64,000 nucleotides of DNA from Typha latifolia (lineage: Eukaryota > Streptophyta > Magnoliopsida > Poales > Typhaceae). The stretch lies in contig CM034110.1 in assembly GCA_019914945.1 (NCBI GenBank), forward strand, positions 6,465,808 through 6,529,807. Direction: 5' to 3'. The number at the start of each line of letters is the position of its first letter. Position 1 is the stretch's first letter. Shown here one piece after another: positions 46,097 to 60,200 of this stretch. The notes under the pieces are model-generated. The model was not told where the DNA came from, did not search any database, and saw only the letters and a program-made list of their open reading frames with translations. The position numbers and the translations under genes are program-made.

Positions 46097-49000
46097 TTAC
46101 TTTGCGCTTCCCGTTCTTCCATTGACATTCCTTTTTCCGCTGATGCCACTGGAAGTAGGTTGCCTTCCAGTGCGGTTTAACTTTTGGCCAGACATGCCAT
46201 TTGATTGCTTCTGTGATGGCGAGGGAACATACGAAAGATCTCCAGTCCTGAATAATGAAGAAGAAAACAAGATCAGTAATATTATCAATTTCCATGTTAA
46301 CATGCCAAAAATTTAAATGACTGTAATAGAATGTATCAACTCTGTCCAACTTAGACAAGTAGCTCATTCTACAATTTATATGTTATAGCATATAATTAGT
46401 TATTAGATGGGGAATGCAATCAGGAGATGTGCTAGTATTCAACTTTTGCACTTACAATTGGGTTCAAAAAAGTTGTGCAGTCTAGTATTTTGGAGGATTC
46501 ACTGAAATTTGATCAAGACTGTAAGTGCTTGAGCAACAAAGTTATCGCTTGCTGTTCAGAATGATGGGGAAATGGATGTCTGTACAAATCAAGGACCCTC
46601 AATATCAACAAATAGTAGATTAAGTTAAAGGCTGTCTTAATTGCTGACAATGGTTTAGAAAGTTTCATTACTTCCAGATTCATCATTCTTTATTACTAGA
46701 TTGATTCACAGACAAGAAGCAATCATTCTCCCCTAAAAATAACAACTGCAGAAAAGGATTCATCACAAGTGTTTCAATTGAGCCCAGTCTGCCAACATTT
46801 CGTGCAAAGAAATCAAATTTCTCTAAGCAAAAGATCTACTAAAACTTTTGCAGCCTGTAACCAGTATATAGACATAATTGTAGGCCATACTAAATATGAG
46901 CCTGTTATTATTTCTATAAGAAAAGATGACTTTGTACTGCCAAAATTAATAGAAAAATCTATCATTCAGCATAACAAAAACTCACCTTATATGTGAATTC
47001 TTTTTTAGCTTTGCTTGCGGGGTCTTTATCTTCGATCCAACCCCATTGACTGCACCTGTAGCTTTTGGAACATTGTATTGCCACAGCATATCTTGTTCTG
47101 AAGAATCACTTGTAGCAAACTCGAAATCATCTGAATCATCGGTCGCTATAGACTCGGTGCCATTTCTTTGCGGATCCTGGTAGACTCTCACATCAGGAAC
47201 GTATCCCTGGTAAAAGAAGTTTGGCAATTGCACACTATCTCCTCCCCATTGGCTGCTGAATGAACCTCCATTACTGGAAGCTTCAAGCTTGTCCATGACA
47301 ACATTATCAACCCAATCTCCAGCTTGTAACTCTTTGTCATCTGCGTCCTGAAGTCCAGGACTGCGGTCAGGCCATAAAGAAGTGTCGCTTGACAACAGCT
47401 TATCCAAATCAAAATTTCTCTTCTTTTGCGTTTGTATAGAGTTGCTCCGAACCTTAAGGAAAAAAGTTTCAGTCTATCAACTTGTCCATTCCAGAATAGC
47501 AAAATAAAAAAAAAAATTTATCAACTACGTGAAGATCTTAGCACTTGGAGAGGTTTAATACCGCTATATTTCCAACGTCCTCCATTGGCTGTCTGAGGAG
47601 GCTTGGAGGTGTGAATACACCAGACCTCGTCCGATAAATATCAGGACTAGATGTCGTGCTTGGGATGTGCTCAGGTTCTGTTTCTCTCCTACTAGCTAAG
47701 GCTGCCTTAAGATTAGCTATCTGAAATAAGATGAAGAAAGTTCAGATATTTGAAAAGCAATTCGACTTTGACGTGCTAAGGACAAGAAATCCAATGAAAA
47801 ACCTGCTCTCTAAGCTCTTTGACTTCTCCAGTTTCTTTGTTCGATCGGGCTGTGCCAAGCTCGACAGTAGCGACCCTCTCAGCAAATTTGAGAGTGCTTA
47901 TAGTCTCGCCAATGGCATCGATCTCAGGGCTTATGTGAACAAACATCAATGTTTTAGCTTGGCCTCCTGGACATGCACATTGGAAGAATACAGAATTTAA
48001 CGTGCGGGAAATCGATACTACCCGATTATTCTTGAAATCTAAAAGTCATACTTACCAAGAGAGTCTTGTAACAGTTGTGTGAGTTTACTATTTCTGTAAG
48101 GGACATGAGAATTCTTTTGGGCAAGAGAAGATATTACATCTCCTAGAGCTGAAAGTGATTTGTTTATGTGTTGGGCCTCCTTTAGCCTTTCTCCTTTAGC
48201 CTCAGATTTATCAACTCGTTCACTACCCGCCAAATCAACGAGATGCATGCAGCCTCGAAGAATATTTCCAGATGTTAATTCTCTTCCTTGGACATGAACA
48301 GTAAGGCAACTGCAAATAGTTTGCTTTCTAATGAGTACAAAAACAAAATGAGATGCATTAGTTTTACTATCTGGAGTAGAAAGAAAACAGTTGAACCTGT
48401 GAGAACGGCTACTGCGATCGTTCATGGCTGTCGCACCTACTGCACGATTCTTATGACCCATGTTCATCACTTCAATGACTTCTGAAGTTGATGTAACAGG
48501 AACTAAACTAGCATTCGGCACAGCAAGTCCTTTGTGTGAGCTGTTTCGAATCTCTAATGTACTTGTACGTCAAGGATATTCAACATACATGCATGAGACG
48601 AAGGTGTAGATTTTGGGAAGTAGCTACTTCTGATGAGGAGCTTCTAGCAAAAATTAGCATGCTATTTGACTACATAGATCATTCTATGTAGGTTTCTACA
48701 AAGTATATGACAAGCACATAGATAGAAGCTATCAAATGCAAAGAAATAAAGGACATAATTGAAAAGGATATCTTCGGTTAATTCCGTCATTAGCAAGGAG
48801 ATCTCTCACTTGCTCATTATATATCTCAATCATCTGCACAGAAATTTCATAAGAAAATGTGTCCTTCCTTTGCGCCGACAGAAAAAATAGGTCGTCTAGC
48901 GCCCTATAGTTGACACCAACACTTTGCTCTGTCAATTCTTCAGGTCCACTCTGTATAACAGAATTAGATCTAAATCAATATTAATGTCAACAAACAAATA

Positions 49001-52000
49001 AAGAACTTTGACTGATCAAGTTTCGAAAGACCAAAGTAATAATCCTCATGACCCTCACCATTGTGTAAGTTTTTCCTGATCCTGTTTGTCCATATGCAAA
49101 GATGCACACATTATAACCATCAAGAACAGAACGAATCAGAGGCCGAGTATCTGAAAACACCTCTTCTGCATTGAAAGAAATAGAGCATGTGATTTAGTGG
49201 TAAAGATGATGTTAGGAAGTTGTTCGTTTTCAGTAGTATGAATGAGTAACCTTGAGTTGCAGATGGTCCAAAGACTTTATTGAAGCTAAATGATTTACGC
49301 CCTTCCTTGCCATATTTTGGGGGAGTGAGGATTGTTATGTTCCCATCATCGATACGACCAACAGTGCTTGCACTATTTTGTTCTCCAGGTAGGAAGGGTC
49401 TTACACGGCAGTAGACCCTAATATTTCCTAGTAAGAACAGACAATATTTAGCATTATATGTACTTTATTTCTTCTGAATAGGATAATGATTTAGTACTCG
49501 TAATTCTACCTTTAAGATCCTGGACTTGATTGTACAACCTCCTGTTTTCCTCAAGAACTTTATGATATCCTGAAGCAGCGTTAGCAAGTATCTGCAAATG
49601 TTTCCCTGGCATGGATATATTTTAAAGGGCATTAGCTACATAATTTTTCAAACAACAATGGAACTTGATATATAATAACCGAGGACAGAAAGATCATCTT
49701 ACCAAGGTTGGTGAATCCTTCAGAACATTGCATTTGCATGTGCTCCATACCTGATTTAGTAGTATGAAGGGCATGTTTCAGTTCCTACAATAAGAATGAA
49801 GTTATCGACTATCAAGCAAATTGATGGTAACTGACTGAGAGATAAGATCTTTAATATATAGCTATCAAAGTTGATTGTACCTTAATCTCTCTTTGTTGCT
49901 GCTCAAAATTTATCTGTTTCCTTCGAAGCTTGTCTTTGGCTATCTCTTCATCTTTCAGGATCATATGTAAGTCTTCCTTATCCACAGACATGGAATATTT
50001 CTTTCCCTGCTCCATCTAATGCGTGATAATAAATTATTGAACAGTTAAACCACATAAAAGTTTCTTCAAGGATGTACTAATTGTTGGCCATGTTAAACGT
50101 TTTATATAAGAAGTATCAGGAAAAAGAGAAAAAAGAACTCTTATAAGATCTTAACTGTTAAATTTCTTTTTTACTTCCTCTCTTTGCAGTAAAACAAATT
50201 ATGTCTGATCATCAGGAAAGACAGCACGGGTGAAACAGTATCTATAAAGTACCTTCATGTCATCTGGTATGGATGATAGATCCTTAGAGGAGTGGAGTCT
50301 GAAAGAGGGCTTGACATCATTAAGATCCTTCGGGGTTGTTTTCGCCTATCACGATTTAGAGTACATCATCAACTAACAGCCACAAAGATTTAAGCAATAT
50401 CTTTCAGTCGAGTTAAAACCGAAGGAAAGCTATACACTTCCAGAAGTTATGAAACACTGAAGAACAACATTAAGTAAAAGCAATGACAGAGCATACCAAC
50501 TCATTTTGGCTTGCGATCCGATGTTCAAATTCCTGCATAACTTTACTCAACATTGACTCTACAAGCTGCACAAAAGTATGGTATCAGTTTCATCTATTTT
50601 GAACAATTACATCTTATAAGTCTATCAACCAATCAGACAAGCATAGTAGTCTCACCACAGGAACTTCTTCTGGCTTCTTATCCGATAGAATTGTTCGCAC
50701 AAGCATATTTATGGAGTGCGAAGTTGTCTGCGAACAATGTCATAGAGATCAATATCCTAACTTACAATAATTCTCTATTGCAAAGCAACAATTCCAGACA
50801 ACTTACTAACCATTTCAGTAGATTCTATCGAAAGATCGACGCTCAAGTTTTGTTCCACTGATAACCCATTGGTGAATTTGTCACCTGACTGCGTCCTAAA
50901 TAAGGAACCCATAAAAGGATCCAAGTTCTTCCTAACGAAATACTTCCCCGTATTAGCAGGCTTCATAATTCCGCCATATTTCCAGGAACCTTGCCTGCCC
51001 AATTGTTTAGCTTCACTGTAGGACTTGAGTGCCAGAACACAATTAACAACTCGAACACCCTTACCTCCCTGCATTCCAGCCAAAATTGAATGGAGATCAA
51101 ACGAAGGGCAAAATAAACATTCAGCTGACATACTTAGAGAAGAATGGAGGATCATCAAATACACATACAAAGTCCTGGTAAAGTATCCAGATTCTATTTC
51201 CTAGAGCTTCAAGGACAGTACCATAATGCCAACTGTTAAAAATAAGACATTCCAAGCTAGAATTAGATGTCCCCACCTTTTCGAGATCAGATGCCTCAAA
51301 TGTAGGGAGTCCTAAATCCTCAAGGGCGACAAGGAAGTTCCTCAGATTCTCAAAGTACTGATATGCCGACAAAGCTGCACCATCTGGGGGTAGAGCTGAA
51401 TCAACTGGAGCTGCCACCACCTTAAGATAGCAAATATCAAGAGATCGAGTCATTGCATAAAATGGCATAATAAGGGATCCGGACAATGGGAATACAAAAG
51501 CAGAGGTACTGACCTTGGGCACGGCACCAAGTTGAACCTTGTTAAGTGCATTGCAGAGAACGATCCCATTTCTCAGGCCAAGCCTGAATTCCTCCTCGGA
51601 AGGCTCTTCTGGCAAATCCCTTGCACCGACAACCCCGACCATCTTCCTCAGCCACCCGGCTGCCTCATACCTTCTTGCAGCTGCGTTAGAACAACACAAC
51701 GGAGCTTAAAAATTTCTTCTTTATATCTAACCTTGCAAATTGGGATTGTATTCTCTATTGTTCCTATAGTTTATATAGGAGATAATTCAGAGATAAATAA
51801 AATTCCAGACAATGCGGGAAAAGAAAGCCACAAGCTACTCAAGAACGATCAAAGTTCGTGATTTATTTTTTTTGTTGAAGATATTAAAGAGTACCATATT
51901 AGATATCGAGAAAACCGTCAAGATTGAAACTTTAGCGCAAAGAAGAAGAGAAACCCATCAAAGAAACCAACCCACCCGCTTCCTCCGCCTTCCTCGACGC

Positions 52001-52093
52001 CAAGTCGATGTCGCTAAGCCTCGTCCCATGCTGCTTCAACACATCCTCAACCATCGACGCCACCGATATCGAAATAAACCCCTCCGACGCCAT
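46097..52093 (-). CDS. Kinesin-14 with calponin-homology domain (KCH type)
   Basis: Nineteen exons, all in frame, 1017 codons: 52093-51976, 51680-51514, 51420-51277, 51068-50811, 50727-50656, 50565-50497, 50345-50253, 50015-49881, 49784-49703, 49605-49510, 49427-49251, 49165-49059, 48950-48772, 48558-48397, 48309-48056, 47966-47803, 47720-47562, 47452-46986 and 46247-46097. A CH domain spans about residues 43-165 ([29 protein letters not shown]). A coiled coil follows at about 320-400, then a neck ([14 protein letters not shown]) and motor. Motor motifs: P-loop GQTGSGKT at 496-503, switch [10 protein letters not shown] near 612-620, switch II DLAGSE at 645-650. The neck lies before the motor, so it should be a minus-end-directed kinesin-14. 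KCH kinesins bind both actin and microtubules, for instance in nuclear positioning. The ATG at 52093 fits family N-termini better than the in-frame one at 52150. Confidence 0.95.
48559..48771 (-). other. U12-type AT-AC intron in the kinesin motor domain
   Basis: On the minus strand the 213-base intron begins ATATCCTTTT, the U12 5' splice consensus. It ends GTAC, with a branch site TCCTTGAC about 11 bases before the AC. Only this junction gives a continuous motor sequence: NDGINR, then R (AG|A), then [10 protein letters not shown]. No GT donor nearby does so. Confidence 0.88.
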
Positions 52094-52370
52094 CTCCTCC
52101 CCGAAATCTCCCCCAAATAACAAAGCCCGACAACGAAAAAGAGCAACCACCGCCGAATTCAGCGATTCCTAACCATTCCAGGCAGCGCAACCGCCGAAGG
52201 GATCAGCGGAGAACGGGAGGGAGGAGACCAAGATGAGATTTTTAGCGAGGTGGGTGTGGAGGAACGGAGGTGGCGATGGATCTTTAAGGGTCAGTGGAGA
52301 GATTAAAGAAGAGGAGAGCTTTGTGCTTCGTCTATGATGACGCTCGCAAAAGAAAGGGAGAGAGAAGAAA

Positions 52371-52399
52371 AGAAGAAGAAGAAGAAGAAGAAGAAGAAG
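52371..52399. repeat. (GAA)n microsatellite upstream of the kinesin gene
   Basis: About nine GAA units (CTT on the coding strand), about 280 bases before the start codon, in a purine-rich region that is probably leader or promoter. Confidence 0.85.
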
Positions 52400-52509
52400 C
52401 CGAGCCTTTGTCCGAGCCTCCCGTTTGGAACCCGAAGCGGTTTGGCGTTTGACGAAGAAAGAGAGAGAGAAAGAAGGGGGTGGTTTCAGAATAAAAGAAA
52501 AGGGGAGGA

Positions 52510-53181
52510 CTGAAGTGCTAAAAAGTTATAATCTATTTTTGGTTACTATTTATTCTAATGCTATCAGGATCATTAAATGGTGGAATTCTTAGGATGAAGG
52601 TTGCCATCTATATTTCCCTTTATTTAGACATATGGTTCTGTTGAGTAACAAACATTGCTCATTTATTTTAATCCTCTCAGAGGGAGGCTTTTCGAAGAGG
52701 TTTCTATATAGGGTTGCAATCGGACCAGATTTGAGTTTCATAAATTATAAAACTAGGGTTAGATTTGGTTTTATGTTGCTTAAACATCACTCATTCCACC
52801 CTTTTTTATTAAAGCTTTCCAAAAAGGGTTCTAATTAGGGTTGCAATTAGATCGGATTTTTGTTTGCAATTGAAAAATTATGGTCATATATGATTCATTT
52901 TGTCATTTTCGATTGTGTTTTATTAATAAATGTTGCCTACTTTTTATCTACCCTCGAAGTTTTTCAGAGAGGTCTCCATTTAGAGTTACAGTTGGGTTTG
53001 TGCTTTTGCCCGATAAATCATCTTTATCGACTTCAGTTTGGAAATCAATCTTTGTTAGGATCTAACTTAGTCAATCATTTGGATAGGGATTATAAATCTA
53101 GTCTAATTCCTAGTCTTAATTAGTAAAATAATTAACAGTAATACTAATTTTTTTATATAAAAATAATAATAATATTTTTAA

Positions 53182-53218
<37 letters not shown>

Positions 53219-56130
53219 GTACTATTGACTATTACTTATTTAGAGCTATAAAGAGGGTGTGATGGTGTTCTTTAACAAAGTTAAAATACAATAAAACTTT
53301 GTTATCACTTCATTCCAAATATCAATAATAGTTCTCATTAACATATACATCTCCTTCAAGAGAAAAAAAAATATATACAAACAAAAAGGATATGAATTGT
53401 CTAAATTTTCCTTTTCTTAAATCAACATTAGGGAAGCCCTTCAATTCAAACATTATATATATAATGATATATTTTTTTCTTTTAATAAAAACCTTATATT
53501 AGCTCCTGAATCTTGGATGATCTATGTACATATTGACAAGCACATGGTAGGCCCCTTAGATAATTTATATCCCAATTAATCTAATAGAAGAGTAATGTCT
53601 AAAGCTCTCACTTTTTCTTATTTTTTAAACAATTTGATTCAAACTTTGGCTGAAGCTAAACATTTGAACATATGGGAAGGTCTTCATTGGATTCCATGGC
53701 TACTTTTTCACTGAAAATAATATTGGTAAAATTCCCTAGTCTTCATTGGATTCAGTTTTAGTTTCTCACAACTTAAATGTTGGATCCATCCAGAGTACTC
53801 TATTAACTTGATATCTTTATTATCAAATGGAAATTAATATTTATTTATTTGTTTATTCACAGCAAGTGGCTTAAAAATTGATGTGTATCCTCAAATTGGT
53901 TATGAGACTTAATTTCCTATGTGTATGATATTTATATCTTTTACTTGAAGTCTAATGATTCATCCAATCTTTGCTAATATAGAGCCAATATTTTTCACCA
54001 AGGATAAATAATAAAATATCAAATTATACTTACTATTTTTAAATCAGACTATATTTTTATAGGGATAATTAAGTTTTTTTTTTTAACGTTGCAGTTAAAG
54101 ATAACTAACCGTTGTAATTTGGTCTGAAATATAGAGAGATTAAATGCTTAATTGTAAAATAGAAGATGATAAGTTGAAATCTGAGTCAATCCACAGGCAA
54201 ATTATAATTTCAAAAAAGAAAAAAGATTGTCCACTTTGGTGAGCATGAAGCAAAAAAGTTCACCATTGATTTGAGCATTTCAAACACAAGTAGTATTCTT
54301 TGGTTAGAAGAGAGATAAATGTAGATGCATAGAGAGAGCTGTTTATTATATTGCTTAGCTTAGATTTGAAGTTAAGCACATCTCCAGTGAGTTAGTTAGT
54401 AATAGTTAACTTCAAATAAAAGGGAGGGAGAAGGTAGTCAGCCCATCAATGTCAAAGTGCCAATTAGTTTTCATATATATATATATATGACACCAAAGTT
54501 ATTGATCTCATGAATTCAAGGGCTTTTCCATCCTATAGGTATTGCATTGGTATCCATCAAAAGCTTAAATTAACAAGGGGATATAATTATGTTAAAAGAA
54601 TTGTTTGCTTGTAGTGACAGCAACTTACATTACAAAGTAATTGGGTAATTGCTACTGAAAAACTTTCAACATATCATAATTGTTATTAAAAAGCTTTGAG
54701 CTCTTTCAAAAAAAATTATTATATTAACAAAAGCTAACTAATCATGATTAAATTAAACTTAGATTAAGAAAACCTTTCTTGCCTTTGTATAAATTGCTTA
54801 AAATTGTTTAAAAGTTATCTAATGTTATATGGCATCATAGTATAATAAGAAAATAAAATCTTATCTTTTACAAGAAAAAAAAGAAGTCAGTGATAAATAT
54901 TTTATGTAAAGAGAAGAAAAGTTTGCCCAGCTAAACAACCATTACAATTTTCTTAAGCTTTTCCTAATTATTAGTTCATGTGATGGTTGCTTGAAGAAGA
55001 ACAAAAGACTTTGTCAAAAAGAATTCAGATTGAATCTTCAAACAAATAATATGGCTAATATATTGTTTTCCTTACAAAAAAGAAAACTATATATATATAT
55101 GTAATGCATTACTATTAGGATTAGGATGACTTCTTCATCAATCTCTATTCATGATCTTTTATTATAATGCACATTGACTGGAAGACTAGAGGAGCTAATT
55201 TTAGCTACAGGAAATGCTCTATATCTCTATGAAATGTTTTAAATCCATAGAAAATACTCTAAATCATTAGGAATTGTTGTAAATTTACAGAAAAATCCAT
55301 AGAAATTGCTCTATATCCATAGATAATTAATGTAATAATCAACGCAAAATAATCCGCCCATAAATTATGTAAATTTCACATATAAGTATAGGAGCATGTA
55401 TGTCACTAGTATAATATTTTTTAATTGGATGCCACCTAACACACAAATAAATCTCGAGAAGTGTTTGGTATAAGTCAAACTAAATTAGATTTAATTCTAC
55501 AAATTAATATCATGCAATTTCACTTATTATGTGGTTAATTCTTAGAAAAAGATTACAAATCTTTAAATATTTGGGTGAAGAGTGATTATTATGAAGTTGA
55601 GATTGTTATCCATAGACACTTTTTTTTTCTTTAGAAAAATACCTATTTATATAATCTGCATATAAACAACATAATCCATTGATGATCACTGGACTATATG
55701 AACGTTATTTTTTTATGTAATAGGCTGTAAATCCTCAAAAATACTTGCACGAATGGTACTTAATATAAGGCTGAGGAGTAGAGCGATCATAAATTTCTTC
55801 TCTAGCAATTTTTAAAAAAAAACTATTTGTGTAACCCCATAATCAACATAAATTTCTTTGTATTTTTTTGGTAAGAGATAGTATTCACATAATCCGCGTA
55901 TAATTACGCAATCCAATGGTTAAAATGAGAGCAATATAATTGATATATATTATAGTTCAGGAGATCTAAGTTATAATACAGCATAGTAACTTTTTTTTTC
56001 TTTTCCAATATACTACAATATTAGGTATGAATTTACAAAAATCCCAGAATCCAAATTTGAGAGGAGAGGGGCTTGCATTCTTTTCTGGTGGCTTTCTGCA
56101 AATTTTAGATTATTTTATTACAGATAAGTC
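52510..56130. other. AT-rich region without a recognisable gene
   Basis: Holds an (ATA)n microsatellite at 53183-53219 and TA runs. Short words near 54.62-54.90 kb resemble 9.83-10.30 kb. Plus-strand frames near 52632-53123 have no recognisable domain. Confidence 0.55.
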
Positions 56131-56139
56131 CAAGTCGTA

Positions 56140-56520
56140 ACTACAGAGAGTGCGACGGGACGACTTATTCCTCCGCACGTGCTTCGTGATCCTCCAACGG
56201 TCGAGGAATTCAAATGGGAGGCTCGGTCTCCGAACCTCCCCGGCTCGGCTCGGCTCTTCTCTCTCTCTCTCTCTCTCTCGAACCGGCCCCGGTTCGGGCG
56301 AATCTCTTCCTTGGACCGTAAGCGGGACCCGACGAAGAGACTCGATTTCCTAACCGCCGGGCCCCACCTCCCACCTCGTCGGCCGGCACGAGCGTGGCCG
56401 ACCCCCGAAAGAGAAAGGCTGCCCGTTCTGCCACGTGTTGGGCCCCACTTCGGGTGCGTCACCGTGGGCCCCACGTCTGGGTGCCTCCGAGTTTCAAATA
56501 ACCTGACCGTTAGATTTTGA
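56140..56520. promoter_or_regulatory. Isolated GC-rich, CpG-rich island with GGGCCCCAC motifs
   Basis: In very AT-rich surroundings, this 380-base block has many CpGs. It carries three GGGCCCCAC motifs (56359-56367, 56440-56448, and within GTGGGCCCCAC at 56464-56474), which fit the TCP-factor consensus GGNCCCAC. A G-box CACGTG lies at 56432-56437, and a CT repeat at about 56258-56278. It looks like a promoter, but no gene is evident on either side. Open frames in it are compositional. Confidence 0.45.
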
Positions 56521-57175
56521 TAAATTAAGATCTCTAACGTTTATTTATCACTTATATTATAACCTTGCAGGCTAATTCGTAAATTACACACAGAAAAAAG
56601 GAGAAATTATATTTTACCTTCCTATGATTTAATTTAATCTTTACAAAATCATTATATACATTTAATTTTAACTCTTGAATCTCTAGTGGTCTCGACTAAA
56701 GTGTAAAAATTATTTTTTGATCGTAGAATTTAAAGATTTTTACCATAAGTAATTATTACGGTGCTTAAGTTAAAAATACAATAAATTTATGCAATTAAAC
56801 TTATAATAATGCATGACTAAATAAAAGTTAGTAGTAGACACGATGAAACATTGGAGTCAAGGATGAATTGGAAATGGAAAAATATTCTGCTCCAAAAATG
56901 TCACTAACCTAAGGGGTAAAAAAAAAACTATTGAGAAAGTCAACGTTAGAATCGAACATGTGGCAATTAAAAAGATTTTATAACCTTGAGCTTTCCATTG
57001 GTCAAATGGACTCTCATAGATCCCTAATTATATGTCAACCTAACAACCATTGAGCAAATCTTTTGCTACATGGAGTATGTTGGAGGTTGCTGTAGAAGAA
57101 AGTCTCAGTACTATTGTCAAACTATTTAATTTCCTAGATTTAGTGTTATAAAATAAGAAAATTGATCAAAAAACA

Positions 57176-57211
<36 letters not shown>

Positions 57212-60200
57212 CCTCAAAATTGCCATTTAGTTTTCTTACAAACAATTACTAAACTTAATATACTTTTATAAGTTTTTTAAGATTAAAGTAAAAAATAAAA
57301 AGTATTAGAATATTTTTCTATTCTGTCTGTTGGGTTAGGGTAAAATTAATTAAGAGCAAAAAGTAGGCGTCAAATGTAAAATATCCAAATGGTTGGGGAG
57401 TGATTTGTGAATGATAATTAAGGCAAAATGGAGGGTGTTTCTGATAAATTTCCTATAAAATAAGGGTGTCTTCAGAGGTAGTTGTGTAGCTATTTCTTTG
57501 GAATTATTCTATATGAAAGTATGGATGACTTGAAGATTTGATCAATGGGCTATGAAAATCTAGAGCAGTCTCAAGTAGTTGAGGTCAATAAAACAAACAA
57601 GAAAAGTCTTATCTGGATAAGATTTAAAAATTAAAAGAGGATGTTCTTGCACACTACAAAATTATGTCAAGCAATCAAGGTGGTCCAAGACAAATTATAT
57701 TTATCAATCTAAGCTATTGATGTTAGATGAGTTTAAACAATCAATTGTCCCAGGCCCACAAAATTACTCTAATATGCTGCACTAAAGGCAATAATACATT
57801 TTGCTTAAGCACATTGAAAACTTTAGTGCTGATGCAGATTCTGTAGAACATCTTTGAGCAATATGATGTCCTGCAATAGTGATCACCAATTGCCTAATCC
57901 ATGACAACTCACTTTGACAATATATTGAAGACATTCATCATCTGCTCCAGCTATGTGGGTCATGTTCTCTGAAAAGATCATCTGCAACATGGCACAAAAT
58001 TTATTGCGTGAGAAACTCTGGACGGCGAACTTAAATACTCGAAAAGCTATGTAGACATTGTTCCACAGTTATAATTTGCCTTGTTCATCATGATGCATTA
58101 TAGAGAAAGGATGCAGCATTCATGTTGGTGTATGGTATCTCCTTTTCATTCTCACTTTTCTCCAAAGGAAAAGATGGTCATGATGGAATAGACCCTTCTT
58201 TTGTTGCCCTCTCCCATATCTACTTTTCAGTTCTATCTTATTCCAGAGAGAAGAAAAAGATGTCCAGAACATCAAAGGAGTATGCTATGCTTATTATGAG
58301 AAGGGCAGGGCTGTGGCTGCTCATGGTGGGGGAAGGTCATTCCACCAAATTGAAGTGTGCTGGTTGTCAGGAGCAATGGCAACCTACCTTTTGATGTGTA
58401 GCCATTAGCATTTCCAATTCCTTCCAGGACTAGAGTATGAAGGTCCAAAACCCTGGGAAGGTCTTCTGCTTGCTGGTTCTTCGAATCGGTATTTCTAAAG
58501 TGTTAGGTACTCAAATCTTGAGTCATGTCCCGACCAACAACGGCCATTTCACCTGGACCTGAAGAGGAACAAAAGTCAGTAGTGTCCTGAGACAAATAGC
58601 TTCCAACTCCTGACAAAAGCAATACCATGGCTCACCACTCCATATCTCCCTTATCATTACTAGAACTTTTTCACTGTGGTTCCTGATAAGCCACAAAAGC
58701 ATGTAGGCCATGTTAGGGAGATATGCAAATAATTGAATTATTCAAAGATCCTTCCCCAATGAGAAGGTCAAGTGATGAGGATAATATCATCTAGCATGGA
58801 TTATTACCAAAAAAAAAACTAGCCATTATGGCAGCCTCAGATGAATATAAAACAAGAAGGTAGTACTTTCGTGTATCCTAACAAGAAACAGAATTGAGGA
58901 CAGTGAGATAACATAAGTCCTAAACATCAAAGCTCTTTAAAGTGGAGTTTATCTCTTTTATGCACATGCTAACATGGCAAGAAAGTAATGGCCTCTAATC
59001 CATCACCCTCTTCCAAAGGAAAAAAGAAAAAGGTACAACTAAATGCAGCTAACGTTGATAAAATGAGATGGTGGATAATCTCACCATCATGCCTATGAAG
59101 CAAGTTCTGCAGCCTGGCATGCGATTATCTGATTAAAAAAATGAATCAACCAATTGGACAAGCCAACTTAAGGAAAGCAGCTTGACATGAAAAGGAGTAG
59201 TAGCAATGCAAATAACCATTATCAGAAAATTGGGACCAAAATGTAGCAGCATTGGCAAGGTGACTGTGAACGAATGATAGCAATTAGATCAGCAAAAGAG
59301 GTTTATACAATATAGAGCAATATTCCCATTATGAGAACTACGAAGAAATGATAAATGAATTATGTCTGCAGAGGAGATACAATGCTAATATTGCTATTAA
59401 CTGGAAAAACAGATTAGAAGAAACTTACAAGAAAATGGTTTGTTAACTTAAGCAGAAAATATAATGTGTCATCTGTGTGAAATTTAGATAAGGATTAAAA
59501 CAAAATTTGTTCAAAACTGGCTTCAAAGGGTGGCAAAAGGTCCTATAATCAATAGCATTTAATAGAAAATTTTGTGTAGAAACGAACTGACAAATTTTGT
59601 AATATAACACTTTTTTCCATCTCAAGCAACAAAAAACATATATCAAGTAATTGCCAGATAAATATTGCTAATGAGGCAATACCATATTACTGCCCCATGT
59701 TATTGGTATCAGACACTTCTCTGCAAGATATGCGGATGCTCACCATTTTCTTTGTTGTGTCTAAAATTGCTGGTCTATCAAACTCTTTTGGAAGTCAAAT
59801 TTACCAGATAATTACTGGTTGACATGCAAATTTTACTAGTCAAACAAGTCAAAAGTCAAAACATGACACTGTGAATAATCTTAATAGATAAGTAGTTAAC
59901 AAAAGAAATACATGGCAATTTTACCTAGAGAAAGGGCAGATCAATTTTACTTTGTAATTAATAATATAGTATCAGAAAAATTATTAAGAATAGTTAATTA
60001 TCATCCTCATGCCAGTTTTCCTCCAAATCATTCTACAAATTTCAGAATTGCACTTAGTACAAGATTCTGCTACTAAGGAAAAAGCATCCTTTGGAGGCTG
60101 CTACTGACAAACTGCATATGAAGTTGAAGGCTTCATTGGACCCCTAAATGGTGTTCCATGTGATGATATCATGCAATCTGATGAATACTTATTTTCCTGT

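Noticed and set aside
48732..48771. Continuation of kinesin exon 13 past 48772 (ending [11 protein letters not shown])
   Set aside because: The motor sequence resumes only at 48558; the extra residues are intron read-through.
52880..53123. Plus-strand frames near 52.6-53.1 kb as a gene
   Set aside because: Overlapping frames of T-rich sequence with no conserved motif.
56118..56520. Protein-coding gene in the GC-rich island (frames up to 118 codons on both strands)
   Set aside because: All frames are open at once because of composition; no splice continuation or domain is recognisable.
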